Below are positions 48,332 to 58,064 of a DNA stretch of 64,000 bases, piece by piece. The first letter of the stretch is position 1; the number at the start of each line of letters is the position of its first letter. This DNA is from Gracilibacillus massiliensis (GTDB lineage Bacteria > Bacillota > Bacilli > Bacillales > Amphibacillaceae): the NCBI RefSeq assembly GCF_001458115.1, contig NZ_CZRP01000011.1, positions 372,001 through 436,000 on the forward strand, read 5' to 3'. Both the position numbers and the translations under genes were made by a program. The notes beneath the pieces were generated by a model. That model saw only the letters and a program-made list of their open reading frames with translations, searched no databases and was not told the DNA's origin.

Positions 48332-49252
48332 ATGGCTCAAACGGAAACGACGTTAACCACCAAAAAAAAATCATCCTTAAGTGAGAAAACAAAAGAAGCC
48401 ATTTCTGCTTACATATACATTTCACCATTTTTTATATTATTTGGGATATTTGGGCTATTTCCAATTTTATTTAGTTTTTATTTAGGGTTTCAAAAATGGA
48501 ATGGTTTAGGTGAAATGGAATTTGTAGGCTTGCAAAATTTCAAATGGATATTAACTGATCAGATATTTTGGACTTCCTTATCTAACACATTAATTATGTG
48601 GGTGTTAGGAACGATCCCACAATTAATAATTGGTATCATTTTGGCATATGCCCTAAATTCGGCACTGATTAAGATGAAAAGTCTTTTCAGAGTAGCGATT
48701 TTTATGCCGTATGTAACCTCGACTGTTGCGGTTGCGATTGTTTTTGGGATTATGTTTAATAATCAGGATTTTGGGCTGTTTAATGTTATTTTAGGCTGGT
48801 TTGGATTTGATTCAGTTAGTTGGGGAACTTCCTGGTGGGGGGTTAAAATAGCCATTTCTACTATGGTATTTTGGCGTTGGGTTGGTTACAACACGATTAT
48901 TTACCTTGCAGGACTTCAAGCTATACCAAACGAATTGTATGAAGCATCACAGATTGACGGAGCTACGATACGTCAGAAAATACAGTATATAACCATTCCG
49001 ATGCTACGCCCGATCATTATATTGACTGTATTCACTTCAACTATTGGTGCTTTGCAATTGTTTACAGAGCCGTTAATTTATATTGGTCGGTCATTCAGAG
49101 AAGAAGGTATAACCGTTGTTTTATATTTATATCGTGAAGCATTTACGAATTTATCATTTGGTCCAGCTTCCGCAGCTGCGATTATCTTATTTATTATAAT
49201 AATTATAATATCGTCTATTAACGTATTCATTGCAAATCGGATAGGACGATAA
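48332..49252 (+). CDS. ABC importer permease, MalF/UgpA type
   Basis: A 306-residue permease with six membrane segments and the EAA loop YEASQIDGATIRQKIQYI. The start is ATG 48332 (or adjacent 48329), 8 bases after AGGGAGAG. The reading frame extended to 48305 starts inside the stem-loop and is not credible. It pairs with the following permease and the 46931 lipoprotein. Confidence 0.93.
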   Translation: MAQTETTLTTKKKSSLSEKTKEAISAYIYISPFFILFGIFGLFPILFSFYLGFQKWNGLGEMEFVGLQNFKWILTDQIFWTSLSNTLIMWVLGTIPQLIIGIILAYALNSALIKMKSLFRVAIFMPYVTSTVAVAIVFGIMFNNQDFGLFNVILGWFGFDSVSWGTSWWGVKIAISTMVFWRWVGYNTIIYLAGLQAIPNELYEASQIDGATIRQKIQYITIPMLRPIIILTVFTSTIGALQLFTEPLIYIGRSFREEGITVVLYLYREAFTNLSFGPASAAAIILFIIIIIISSINVFIANRIGR

Positions 49253-49265
49253 GGAGGGTTAGCAA

Positions 49266-50111
49266 ATGAGTGAAAAAACAGGATCTAAAAAGGTTTCAAT
49301 TTCTAAGTTGTTTGTCTATTTATTACTTGTAATTGCTGCCTTTCTATCAATCTTTCCATTGTATTGGATGTTTGTAATGGCTACAAACCATAATAGTGTC
49401 ATTAATAGTGTGCCACCGGCGTTTATTCCCGGTTCGGAATTAGTTACTAATTTTACAAATGTGGTCAATACAATCGATTTTTTTGGTGCAATTTGGAATT
49501 CCTTAATTGTATCTGTTGTAACAACAATAGGTGTGTTATTTTTATGTTCTTTAGCAGGTTTTGCTTTCGCTAAATTTGAGTTCAAAGGAAAAAATTTCTT
49601 GTTTGTGGCGATTCTTGTTACGATGATGATACCTCCACAACTTGGGTTAATTCCACAGTATTTCATCATAACTCAATTAGACTGGCTAAATGATTTAAAA
49701 GCGATAATAGTACCAGGCTTGATAGATGCTTTTGGTATATTTTGGATGAGGCAATATATAAGTAGTAATGTTCCCGATGAACTCGTAGATGCTGCCAAAA
49801 TCGATGGGTGTTCTAACTTTAGAGTATATTGGAATATTGCAGTTCCTGTTATTATACCGGCTTTTGCTACATTAGCGATTATTAAGTTTATGTATATTTG
49901 GAACGATTTTTTATGGCCACTTGTAGTTTTACGAGAAGAGTCTTCTTTTACGATTCAGGTTGCTTTACGTGGTTTGATTGATAACTATGTACGTGATAAT
50001 GGCATGATTTTATCCGGAACATTTTGGGCTACCGTCCCATTAATAATTATCTTCCTGTTATTAAATCGTTTATTTATTCAAAGTTTAACAGAAGGTGCAG
50101 TAAAGAGTTAA
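49266..50111 (+). CDS. ABC importer permease, MalG/UgpE type
   Basis: A 281-residue partner permease with six membrane segments and EAA loop LVDAAKIDGCSNFRVYWNIA. It follows AAGGAGG, 13 bp after its partner, and lies 33 bp upstream of the LacI gene of the same operon. Confidence 0.93.
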   Translation: MSEKTGSKKVSISKLFVYLLLVIAAFLSIFPLYWMFVMATNHNSVINSVPPAFIPGSELVTNFTNVVNTIDFFGAIWNSLIVSVVTTIGVLFLCSLAGFAFAKFEFKGKNFLFVAILVTMMIPPQLGLIPQYFIITQLDWLNDLKAIIVPGLIDAFGIFWMRQYISSNVPDELVDAAKIDGCSNFRVYWNIAVPVIIPAFATLAIIKFMYIWNDFLWPLVVLREESSFTIQVALRGLIDNYVRDNGMILSGTFWATVPLIIIFLLLNRLFIQSLTEGAVKS

Positions 50112-50144
50112 AAATTTTAATTTTTGATTAATAGAGGGATTCTC

Positions 50145-51167
50145 ATGAAGTTGACAATCAAAGAGATTGCAAAAATGGCGGGTGTTTCACCAGGAACTGT
50201 TTCTAAAGTAATTAATAAAACAGGAAGCATTAGTTCAGAGACTGCTAAAAAAATAAATAAAATAATTGTAGAAACAGGATATAAACCTAGTTTTTCGGCC
50301 AGATCTTTGGCAACGAAAAAATCTAATTTGATTGGTTTAATTTTCCATGTGGAATTTAGCCATCCCTTTTTTAACGATGTAGTGAATTCATTTAAAACGG
50401 CGATCGGAAAACTAGGTTACGATATTCTGGTCTTTTCTGATAAAAATTTTAGTGGCAATAAAGAAGATTATGTAGCAAGGTGCAAACATTTTCAATTAGA
50501 TGGTTGTGTAATTATCTCTGGAGAAAAGTTGGAACCACCTCTCGATGAATTGGATCAGAGTGATATTCCGTGTGTAGGTATTGACATCGAACTAAAAGGT
50601 CCAAGATCAAGTTATGTATCTACAGATAATAACAAAGTTTCTGCAAAAGTAGTTGAATACCTTTATCTGAATTCGATTAAAGAAGTAGCTTTCATTGGCG
50701 GACCTAGTGATTCGATTATATCTAATATTAGAAAAAATGCATTTATTCATTTTGTCGAACTTTTTGGAATGGTTAAAAGAAATAATTGGATTCAATATGG
50801 TGACTATTTTGAAGAAAGTGGTTATACAGCGATGAAAAGAATTCTGGCATCTGCTCCCTATCCACAAGCTGTTTATACAGCTTCCGATATGATGGCATTT
50901 GGTGCACTAAAAGCAATAAAAGAAGAAGGAATTCGTGTACCAGAAGATATAAAAATCATCGGGTGTGATGATATCGAAGCTACCCGCTACAGTAATCCAC
51001 CTCTTGCAACTGTCAAGCAAGATAAAGAAAAAATGGGAAAATTAGCAGCATACATGCTACATGATTTAATATCTGATAGTGCAGAGCCAGGTTCTATATT
51101 AGTCGATCCACAATTAATGATACGAGAATCATGTGTTATTGAAACGGAGATAACTATTCCCACATGA
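50145..51167 (+). CDS. LacI-family regulator of the fourth importer
   Basis: A 340-residue regulator. The helix-turn-helix is IKEIAKMAGVSPGTVSKVIN, followed by hinge PSFSARSLATKKSN and the sugar-binding domain. I choose ATG 50145 after AGAGGGA; an upstream extension to 50124 adds seven residues that do not fit the family. As last gene of the importer operon it probably autoregulates through the GAAACCGTTTTC-type sites at 46660-46817. It is a close paralogue of the protein encoded at 59184, which has three extra residues (AGE) after GLIY. Confidence 0.92.
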   Translation: MKLTIKEIAKMAGVSPGTVSKVINKTGSISSETAKKINKIIVETGYKPSFSARSLATKKSNLIGLIFHVEFSHPFFNDVVNSFKTAIGKLGYDILVFSDKNFSGNKEDYVARCKHFQLDGCVIISGEKLEPPLDELDQSDIPCVGIDIELKGPRSSYVSTDNNKVSAKVVEYLYLNSIKEVAFIGGPSDSIISNIRKNAFIHFVELFGMVKRNNWIQYGDYFEESGYTAMKRILASAPYPQAVYTASDMMAFGALKAIKEEGIRVPEDIKIIGCDDIEATRYSNPPLATVKQDKEKMGKLAAYMLHDLISDSAEPGSILVDPQLMIRESCVIETEITIPT

Positions 51168-51275
51168 AGGTGATATTATGAAAAAGTCAGAAACTACGCT
51201 TTTCTGAGTACCTGATAGCTTTGCCCGCTTTGAGTAGAATCATTTTTATATGAAGAATATATAGAATCATTTTTA

Positions 51276-51308
51276 ATAGGCTGTCAAGTAATTACCTTGA
51301 CAGCCTAT
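51276..51308 (+). terminator. Terminator-like hairpin
   Basis: Perfect 13-bp stem, ATAGGCTGTCAAG (51276-51288) and CTTGACAGCCTAT (51296-51308), with a poor T-tail. Confidence 0.55.
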
Positions 51309-51333
51309 CTTCATAATGCGTTTTTTTATAAGG

Positions 51334-51662
51334 AAGGAAAGCATATAACCCTTGGTATAAACGCATTTGTGATCAGAGTAGCCATTTTGAAATAAAGCGT
51401 ACAGGAAACCGCCGCTGCGGCTGTCCTCTTCCCTTTTACCACGGGCACAAGTGCAACATCTACTCAAGCAAGCTTTCGTAGTGTTTTCTATGCAGTAGCG
51501 TCTTCCCTTAAGCTAACTTTTGTAAAGTGAACTTCTTTACAAAAGTTAGCTAAAGACACGCCCCCTGGAAAGCGAAGTGGGCAAGCCGAAGCGGGTGTTA
51601 AAACTATTATCCATTTCAAAATTACCACTAAAAGGACCGGTGGGCTTTCCAGGTTTTTCTTA
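51334..51662. repeat. Palindromic mosaic repeat, copy D (deleted form)
   Basis: Only about 329 bp. The outer part of the left arm is fused to the distal hairpin (stem GTAAAG/CTTTAC) and right arm, so the left hairpin and the centre are missing. It also carries a module of about 55 bp with AACATCTACTCAAGCAAGC, found inverted in copy E. It ends about 50 bp before the chemoreceptor start, so that gene's promoter must lie in or very near the repeat. Confidence 0.78.
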
Positions 51663-51712
51663 AACCATTAAAGAACATACATTCTTGTTTTGTTAGAAAA
51701 GAGGAACCACAT

Positions 51713-53458
51713 ATGTTAAATACACTTATTTCTAAAATGAAAAAAATAAATTTTCCTAAACGTACACTTCGGGACTTAAATATTGGAAAGAAATATGGTC
51801 TGACATTATCTGTCGTATTTATTTTATTTGCTATTTCGACAGCTATCGTCTTAATGCTTATGAATAATACGGAAGAAGATATCTCGAATTTAGAAAAAAC
51901 AGGAAATAAAGCAATGGAAATAACAGAATTAGGTTCAATCATACAGTCAAAAGGAATTAGTGTTGTGACTTTTGTACAAGAAGGTCATCAACAATTTATT
52001 GATGAATATCAAACTCAACAACAGGAATTTGATACACTGGCAGACAATTTAAAAAAATCAATGAAAACAGACAAACAGACTGAATTGTTAGAAAGTGTAA
52101 TAGCAAACGATGAGCAAATCAATCAATTATTCTTAACGGATATTATGGAAGAAAGAACTTCAGGTAATCAAACAAATACAGAGAGCTTCGCCACTCAAAT
52201 TAGAAATTTACGCAATGAGTCTCTTTTTTTATTGGAAGAGATCAAAAAAACGTTAATAGAAGAGCAAGCTGTATCGGTTTCGCAAACCAAAGAAAATCAG
52301 CAAGCTACGACCGTTGTTTTACTTTTATCGATGATGATATCTATAGTGATCGGTGGGCTACTCGTATATTTTATTAGTCGTTTAATCTCCAGTAATCTTA
52401 ATAGGTTAGTTACAGTAAGCAATAGTATCTCAGAGGGTAATCTAGAAGTGGCAACGATAAGTTATGAAGGAAAAGATGAAATTGGTCGACTTGCACTGGC
52501 TATAAATACAATGAGTCAAAATTTAAGAGATATTATTCAGCAAATTTCTAAAGTTTCTGACACTGTACGCGAAAAAAGTGGAGAACTAACGCAATCTTCT
52601 CTTGAAGTAAAAGCAGGTTCTCAACAAGTTTCTGCAACCATGCAGGAATTATCATCAGGTGCTGAGACACAAGTGAATAACACGAGTGCTTTATCTTCTT
52701 CCATGGCTACCTTTATCGAAAAGATCCAAGAGATTAGTGCAAGTGGTGAACAGATTAATCATTCTTCTAACGATGTACTTAAAATTACGGAAAAAGGTGG
52801 ACAGTTGATGGAAGCATCTGTACACCAAATGAGCCTCATTGACCAAATAGTTAAACAATCCGTCGAAAAAGTACATGGTTTAGATACGAAATCGCAAGAA
52901 ATCTCTCAATTAATTTCTGTCATAAAAGATATCGCAGAGCAAACTAATTTATTAGCACTCAATGCCTCTATTGAAGCTGCACGGGCAGGAGAACATGGAC
53001 GAGGATTTGCAGTAGTAGCTGATGAAGTTAGAAAACTAGCTGAGCAGGTATCTGTTTCGGTTGCAGACATTACGAACATTGTTGGCGATATCCAACAAGA
53101 GTCCACAGGGGTCGCGAATTCGTTACAAGGTGGTTATGAAGAAGTCGAAAAAGGGACAAAGCAAATAAAAAATACTGGTAAAACATTTTCAGAAATTAAC
53201 CAGTCGATGAAACAAATGGTGGCAAATTTTAAAACAGTAACAGGGAATATTGCATCTATGTCAGCAAATAGTCAGAATATGAGTGGTGCCGTTACAGAAA
53301 TAGCTACTGTTTCTGAAGAAGCGGCTGCCGGTATTGAACAGTCATCAGCTTCATCTCAACAGACGAATAGTTCGATGGAAGAGGTTGCGACTAATGCAGA
53401 AGAACTTTCCAGAATAGCAGAAGAATTGAACACATTAGTTAGTCAGTTTAGGTATTAA
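51713..53458 (+). CDS. Methyl-accepting chemotaxis protein
   Basis: A 581-residue chemoreceptor. TM1 is at about residues 29-49, an extracytoplasmic four-helix-type sensor domain at about 50-198, TM2 at about 200-222, HAMP to about 275. The cytoplasmic signalling domain includes the conserved hairpin tip [27 protein letters not shown] precedes the ATG. It signals to CheA/CheW encoded elsewhere. Its neighbours are a sugar importer and an export system, but the ligand cannot be predicted. Confidence 0.95.
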   Translation: MLNTLISKMKKINFPKRTLRDLNIGKKYGLTLSVVFILFAISTAIVLMLMNNTEEDISNLEKTGNKAMEITELGSIIQSKGISVVTFVQEGHQQFIDEYQTQQQEFDTLADNLKKSMKTDKQTELLESVIANDEQINQLFLTDIMEERTSGNQTNTESFATQIRNLRNESLFLLEEIKKTLIEEQAVSVSQTKENQQATTVVLLLSMMISIVIGGLLVYFISRLISSNLNRLVTVSNSISEGNLEVATISYEGKDEIGRLALAINTMSQNLRDIIQQISKVSDTVREKSGELTQSSLEVKAGSQQVSATMQELSSGAETQVNNTSALSSSMATFIEKIQEISASGEQINHSSNDVLKITEKGGQLMEASVHQMSLIDQIVKQSVEKVHGLDTKSQEISQLISVIKDIAEQTNLLALNASIEAARAGEHGRGFAVVADEVRKLAEQVSVSVADITNIVGDIQQESTGVANSLQGGYEEVEKGTKQIKNTGKTFSEINQSMKQMVANFKTVTGNIASMSANSQNMSGAVTEIATVSEEAAAGIEQSSASSQQTNSSMEEVATNAEELSRIAEELNTLVSQFRY

Positions 53459-53499
53459 ATTTGATAATAACAGTTTGATAGAAAGTGGTGGCAATTGAA

Positions 53500-54195
53500 A
53501 TGAATTCTATACTTGAGGCGCGCCATCTAGGAAAATTCTTTGGTAAAGGTAGTAACAAAGTACAAGTGTTGAAAGACATTAATCTTACAATGAGTGAAGG
53601 TAGTTTAACTGTTTTAAGGGGAAGGTCAGGTTCAGGGAAAACGACATTATTAAATCTATTTTGTGCTTTGGATAAACCTTCAGAAGGTGACATCTTTTTT
53701 CAAAATAAGCAAATAAGTCAGTATACAGAAAAGCAAAGCTCTGAGTTAAGAAGGATGTATATTGGTATTATTTTTCAATCATATGGTTTAGTACCGCTGT
53801 TGACTGTAGAAGAGAATATTGAATTTGGTCTTAGAATTACAGATGTGCCAAGGAAAGAATGGAAAAAACGAGTTGATCAATCGATTGATCTGGTTGGACT
53901 TAATAAAAGGAGCAAACATCGTCCGTCTGAATTATCTGGTGGTGAGCAACAAAGGGTAGCGATTGCGAGAGCGATAGCACCCAAGCCACCCTTAATTTTA
54001 GCGGATGAGCCAACAGCAGAGTTAGATTCGAATATGGCATTACGAATCATCAATGTATTTCAGGAATTAACCCAAAACGATAAAATGTCAATTTTAATGA
54101 CCACACATGATCCGGCAATCCTGGAAATAATCGATAATGTTTATGCACTGGAGGATGGGCAACTTGCAGACGATAAAAAAGAAAAACATACGTAG
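53500..54195 (+). CDS. ABC exporter ATPase, MacB/LolD/YknY type
   Basis: A 231-residue nucleotide-binding subunit. Walker A GRSGSGKTT, signature LSGGEQQR, Walker B LILADEPTAELDS and the H-loop in MTTHDP are all intact. I prefer ATG 53500, 8 bases after GGTGG, over the GTG codons at 53485/53488. Its 3' end overlaps the adaptor gene by about 30 bases. With the adaptor, the FtsX permease and the second ATPase it forms an efflux or export system. Confidence 0.9.
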   Translation: MNSILEARHLGKFFGKGSNKVQVLKDINLTMSEGSLTVLRGRSGSGKTTLLNLFCALDKPSEGDIFFQNKQISQYTEKQSSELRRMYIGIIFQSYGLVPLLTVEENIEFGLRITDVPRKEWKKRVDQSIDLVGLNKRSKHRPSELSGGEQQRVAIARAIAPKPPLILADEPTAELDSNMALRIINVFQELTQNDKMSILMTTHDPAILEIIDNVYALEDGQLADDKKEKHT

Positions 54196-55201
54196 TCAGA
54201 TTTTTTCATTCGTTTTAATGGCAATGCTTCTACCATTAACAGCTTGTTCGCTTTTTCCCAAGGAAGAGCAAGTAATTGCTCCTCCCTTAGTGGAGCCTGC
54301 GGAAGTAAATTACGACGTAGCAGAAGTTAAAAGAGGGACGATTGAAAAAAAATTAACTGGTACAGCGACTTTTAAACCAAATAGTAGTGAGAATTTATTT
54401 TACCAGCAATCAGGTGGACGTCTTGAAAAAGTACATGTGGCGGAGTCGGATGTAGTTAAGAAAGGGGATTCTTTGATCGAAGTCAACAGTGGTAACTTGA
54501 AAAGTGACATTCGACAATTAGAAATTGACTATAAAAAAGCAGATTTACGAGTTCAACAGTTAGAGCATCAGAAATCTGATGAATTTTCGATAGAAATAGC
54601 GGAATTAGATAAACAAGGTTTAGCACACCGCCTTTCCCAGTTAAGGGAACAATTGGCTGATTCTAAAATTGTTGCTCCAATGGATGGCATTGTTACTTTT
54701 GTGACAGATAAAGGTATTGGAGAGAATATCGAAGCATTCGAATCCGTTGTACGAGTGGCGGATACAGCAAATTTACAACTTATTTATTCGGCGATGAATA
54801 CAAGTGAACTCGAAGAAATAGAAATCGGCATGAGTGTAAACGTTACCATTGATGGAGAAACAATACAAGGTGAAGTAGCTCAAACACCTGATGACATTCC
54901 AGAGGATATTTCAGAAACAGATTCAGATTTGTATAATAGATCACTTTTAATTGATGTAGAAATGGAATCGAAAGAAGTAGAAGTTGGTGAAAGTGCAGAA
55001 ATTGAAATAGTTATCGCTAAAAAAGAGGATACATTATTTATCCCTAAAAATGGTTTAAGAACGTCTGGAGCTAGAAATTATGTGCAAATCCTGGTTGATA
55101 ATACCAAAAGAGAGATAGATGTTGCAACAGGTATTATTTCAAAAACAGAAGTAGAAATAAGGAAAGGATTAGAAGAGGGAGACGAAGTTATTCTTAAATA
55201 G
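54164..55201 (+). CDS. Membrane-fusion-type adaptor lipoprotein (YknX/MacA-like)
   Basis: A 345-residue lipoprotein of the HlyD/MacA-like adaptor family. From a TTG start at 54164 (GGAGG at 54150-54154, 9 bases upstream) it has a signal peptide with lipobox LTAC, Cys28. A lipoyl-type barrel-sandwich domain with the SGGRLEKVHVAESDVVKKGD segment encloses a coiled-coil hairpin at about residues 105-155, followed by beta-barrel domains. A start at ATG 54155 or 54137 cannot be excluded but fits the ribosome site poorly. The gene overlaps the ATPase gene. It probably links the FtsX-type permease to its substrate outside the membrane. Confidence 0.85.
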   Translation: MQTIKKKNIRSQIFSFVLMAMLLPLTACSLFPKEEQVIAPPLVEPAEVNYDVAEVKRGTIEKKLTGTATFKPNSSENLFYQQSGGRLEKVHVAESDVVKKGDSLIEVNSGNLKSDIRQLEIDYKKADLRVQQLEHQKSDEFSIEIAELDKQGLAHRLSQLREQLADSKIVAPMDGIVTFVTDKGIGENIEAFESVVRVADTANLQLIYSAMNTSELEEIEIGMSVNVTIDGETIQGEVAQTPDDIPEDISETDSDLYNRSLLIDVEMESKEVEVGESAEIEIVIAKKEDTLFIPKNGLRTSGARNYVQILVDNTKREIDVATGIISKTEVEIRKGLEEGDEVILK

Positions 55202-55216
55202 AGGAGGGATTAAGCT

Positions 55217-58063
55217 ATGGCAACCATCAAAATTATTATCAGAAAAATGCTCAAAAATCGCTGGCTCACGATTAGCTTATTCCTCGGTTTGCTGATTACG
55301 GTGTCACTCGTTTCCAGTATACCAACCTATACTTCCGGTGTACTTCATAAATTGTTGGTAGGAGAATTGGAAGATTATAAAATAGAAAAGCAAGAGTATC
55401 CAGGAGAATTTACTTTTTCAGTAAATTATTCGAAAGATGAGGATATTAATCGCCTGTCTACTTTGAATAGAATTGAGAAATTCAACCAACAAATGATAAA
55501 GGATACAGGGCTGCCTAAAGTAACGGAAGTCACTATTTTAAGCACTTCACCCCAACGAGTTAGCCTTCAAGGTGAATCACAGGAAAAGAGTGCCCGGATT
55601 CTTTCGTTATCAAATATAGAGGATCATATTACAATAACGGATGGGAGAATTCCAATTAGTAAGCAAGTAGAAGGTGTTTATGAGGTTTTGGTTCCTGAGA
55701 AGGCGTTGTTAGATAGGGAAATGGTTTTGGGGAACACACTAACAATAGGAGAAGGGGAAACGAAGTACCAAGTACAGCCGGTTGGAACATTTCGTGTGAA
55801 AGATACGAATGATCCTTATTGGAGCTTATCACCAAATGCTTATAGTCAAGATTTTATTATTTTAGAGGGATTATTTAAAGACCAACTATTAAAAAATAAT
55901 GCGGAATTATTAGAAACTAGCAAATTTATCACCGCTTTTGACTATGCTGCTTTTAAAAGTAACGATATACCGCAACTATTAAATCTTGAAAGAAAAGTGA
56001 ATGCTGAAATAAGTGCAATGATGGAGACGATTATTCTTGTCGACTTTCCTACTCAAAATATTTTGTCATCCTATCTGCAAAAAGGTGAGCAATTAAAAAC
56101 AATGTTGTGGTCACTAAATGTACCTGTATTAATTATGCTGGGTATCTATTTATTTATGGTATCCCGTTTGATCGTTCAAAGGCAGTTAAATGAAATTGCA
56201 GTATTAGCAAGTCGTGGTGCTAATCGAGTGCAAATACTCGTTATTTATTTTATTGAAATAGCGATTTTGGGAGTAATCGCATTTATAATCGGTCCATATA
56301 TTGGACTGCAATTTTGTAAACTATTAGGGGCAACAAATGGATTTTTAGAATTTGTTAATCGAACCGCCCTTCCAATTGAAATTTTGCCAACATCGTATTT
56401 GTATGGATTGATTGCTGTTATCGTCTCTGTTGTGATGGTAATGATACCTGTGTATTTTGCATCCAATCAAAGTATTGTCCATCAAAAACAGACAAATAAA
56501 AAAAGAGCTAAGCATTTCAAAGGCTTTACATTGCTAATTGATCTATCGTTAATTGCTTTAGCTATATATGGTTTATTTTCCTTTCAAAAGCGGCAAAAAG
56601 CACTAGCTTCCGTGATGCCTGGTGAGGATGTCTACATTGACCCGGTTTTATTTTTTCTTCCTGCATTATTTATTATTGGACTTGGTCTATTTATATTAAG
56701 AATATATCCTTTTCTCTTAAAGATAATTTACCGAATAGGAGAGAAGTTTTGGTCAGTTTCTCTATACTCCACTTTCCTGCAAGTAAGTCGTTCGACGAAA
56801 CAGTATCAATTCTTAATGGTTTTTTTAATAATGACAATCGGTGTTGGTCTATATAGTGCCAGTGCCGCTAGAACGATTAATAATAACTTAGAAGAACAAA
56901 TTCTTTATCAAAACGGTGCCGATCTACAGCTTGAAATCAGATGGGAGAGCAATGAAATAATAGCAGGTAATCAATCAGTCCCTGCTAATGTCACAATTGA
57001 GGAAGAAGAGGAAGTAACAGAAGAAGTAGATACAAAGGAAATTGTCTATAGTGAACCACCATTCGAACCTTATACCCAATTAAACGGTGTCGAACATGCC
57101 ACAAAGGTTTTTAAAAAAGAGCCTGTACAAGTGGAAGCGAAAGGGAATCAATTATTCTCAACGGAAATGCTAGGTATTGAGCCGAAAGAGTTTGGGCAAA
57201 CTGCATGGTTTAAGCCTTCATTACTCCCACACCATTGGTATAATTATTTAAATTTACTTGCTAAGGAACCTAGTGCTGTTCTTATTTCATCGTCCGTATC
57301 CAACTCACTAGGAGTGAAAGAGGGCGACTATTTAACTATTGAGTGGGATGGGGCGGATCGTGCTGAATTCGTTGTTTATGGGATAATTGATTATTGGCCA
57401 ACGTTCAATCCTATAGCTGAAACGGAAGATAACAAGAATCCATCATTAATTGTTGCAAATTTAGCTTATATCCAAAATTTAATGGGCTTAGAGCCATATC
57501 AAGTTTGGTTAAAAACAACACCAGAAACAACCAGAAATGAATTATATCAATCTATTAAACAAGATAAACTTCCAGTCAGCAATATGAAAGATATTCAGCC
57601 CCAGTTGATACAATTAAAAACGAGTGCTTTCTTGCTAGGGATAAACGGGACATTGACACTAGGGTTTATTATCGCAATGATGATTACTTTTATTGGATTT
57701 CTGTTATTTTGGATACTTACCATCAAATCTCGTACATTACAATATGGTGTATATCGTGCGATGGGATTCCCAGTCCATAAGTTGGTGGCAATGCTAACCT
57801 GGGAGCAACTAATGACTTCTGGTATGGCTTGCTTATTTGGAGTAGCCATTGGTGGCATTACAAGTAGGTTATTTGTACCTCTATTTCAGTTGTCATTTGA
57901 TCCACAAACGATCGTACCACCTTTTCAAGTGATTTTTGATCCCAGTGATACTTGGAGAATTTATGGTTTTGTAGGGTTTATGCTAGTGGTAGGTTTAATA
58001 ATCCTAGTTCTGTTGGTGAAAAAGATAAAAATACATCAGGCAATAAAGTTAGGTGAGGACTAA
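55217..58063 (+). CDS. Large FtsX-type ABC permease
   Basis: A 948-residue membrane protein. It has an N-terminal membrane segment at about residues 17-37, a large extracytoplasmic domain (about 40-295), a block of membrane segments between about 298 and 530, a second extracytoplasmic domain (about 560-800), and three final segments in the FtsX pattern. This double FtsX arrangement is like YknZ-related or LolE-like large permeases. AGAGGAGG precedes the ATG. It is followed with one base between stop and start by a second ATPase. Substrate unknown. Confidence 0.88.
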   Translation: MATIKIIIRKMLKNRWLTISLFLGLLITVSLVSSIPTYTSGVLHKLLVGELEDYKIEKQEYPGEFTFSVNYSKDEDINRLSTLNRIEKFNQQMIKDTGLPKVTEVTILSTSPQRVSLQGESQEKSARILSLSNIEDHITITDGRIPISKQVEGVYEVLVPEKALLDREMVLGNTLTIGEGETKYQVQPVGTFRVKDTNDPYWSLSPNAYSQDFIILEGLFKDQLLKNNAELLETSKFITAFDYAAFKSNDIPQLLNLERKVNAEISAMMETIILVDFPTQNILSSYLQKGEQLKTMLWSLNVPVLIMLGIYLFMVSRLIVQRQLNEIAVLASRGANRVQILVIYFIEIAILGVIAFIIGPYIGLQFCKLLGATNGFLEFVNRTALPIEILPTSYLYGLIAVIVSVVMVMIPVYFASNQSIVHQKQTNKKRAKHFKGFTLLIDLSLIALAIYGLFSFQKRQKALASVMPGEDVYIDPVLFFLPALFIIGLGLFILRIYPFLLKIIYRIGEKFWSVSLYSTFLQVSRSTKQYQFLMVFLIMTIGVGLYSASAARTINNNLEEQILYQNGADLQLEIRWESNEIIAGNQSVPANVTIEEEEEVTEEVDTKEIVYSEPPFEPYTQLNGVEHATKVFKKEPVQVEAKGNQLFSTEMLGIEPKEFGQTAWFKPSLLPHHWYNYLNLLAKEPSAVLISSSVSNSLGVKEGDYLTIEWDGADRAEFVVYGIIDYWPTFNPIAETEDNKNPSLIVANLAYIQNLMGLEPYQVWLKTTPETTRNELYQSIKQDKLPVSNMKDIQPQLIQLKTSAFLLGINGTLTLGFIIAMMITFIGFLLFWILTIKSRTLQYGVYRAMGFPVHKLVAMLTWEQLMTSGMACLFGVAIGGITSRLFVPLFQLSFDPQTIVPPFQVIFDPSDTWRIYGFVGFMLVVGLIILVLLVKKIKIHQAIKLGED

Positions 58064-58064
58064 A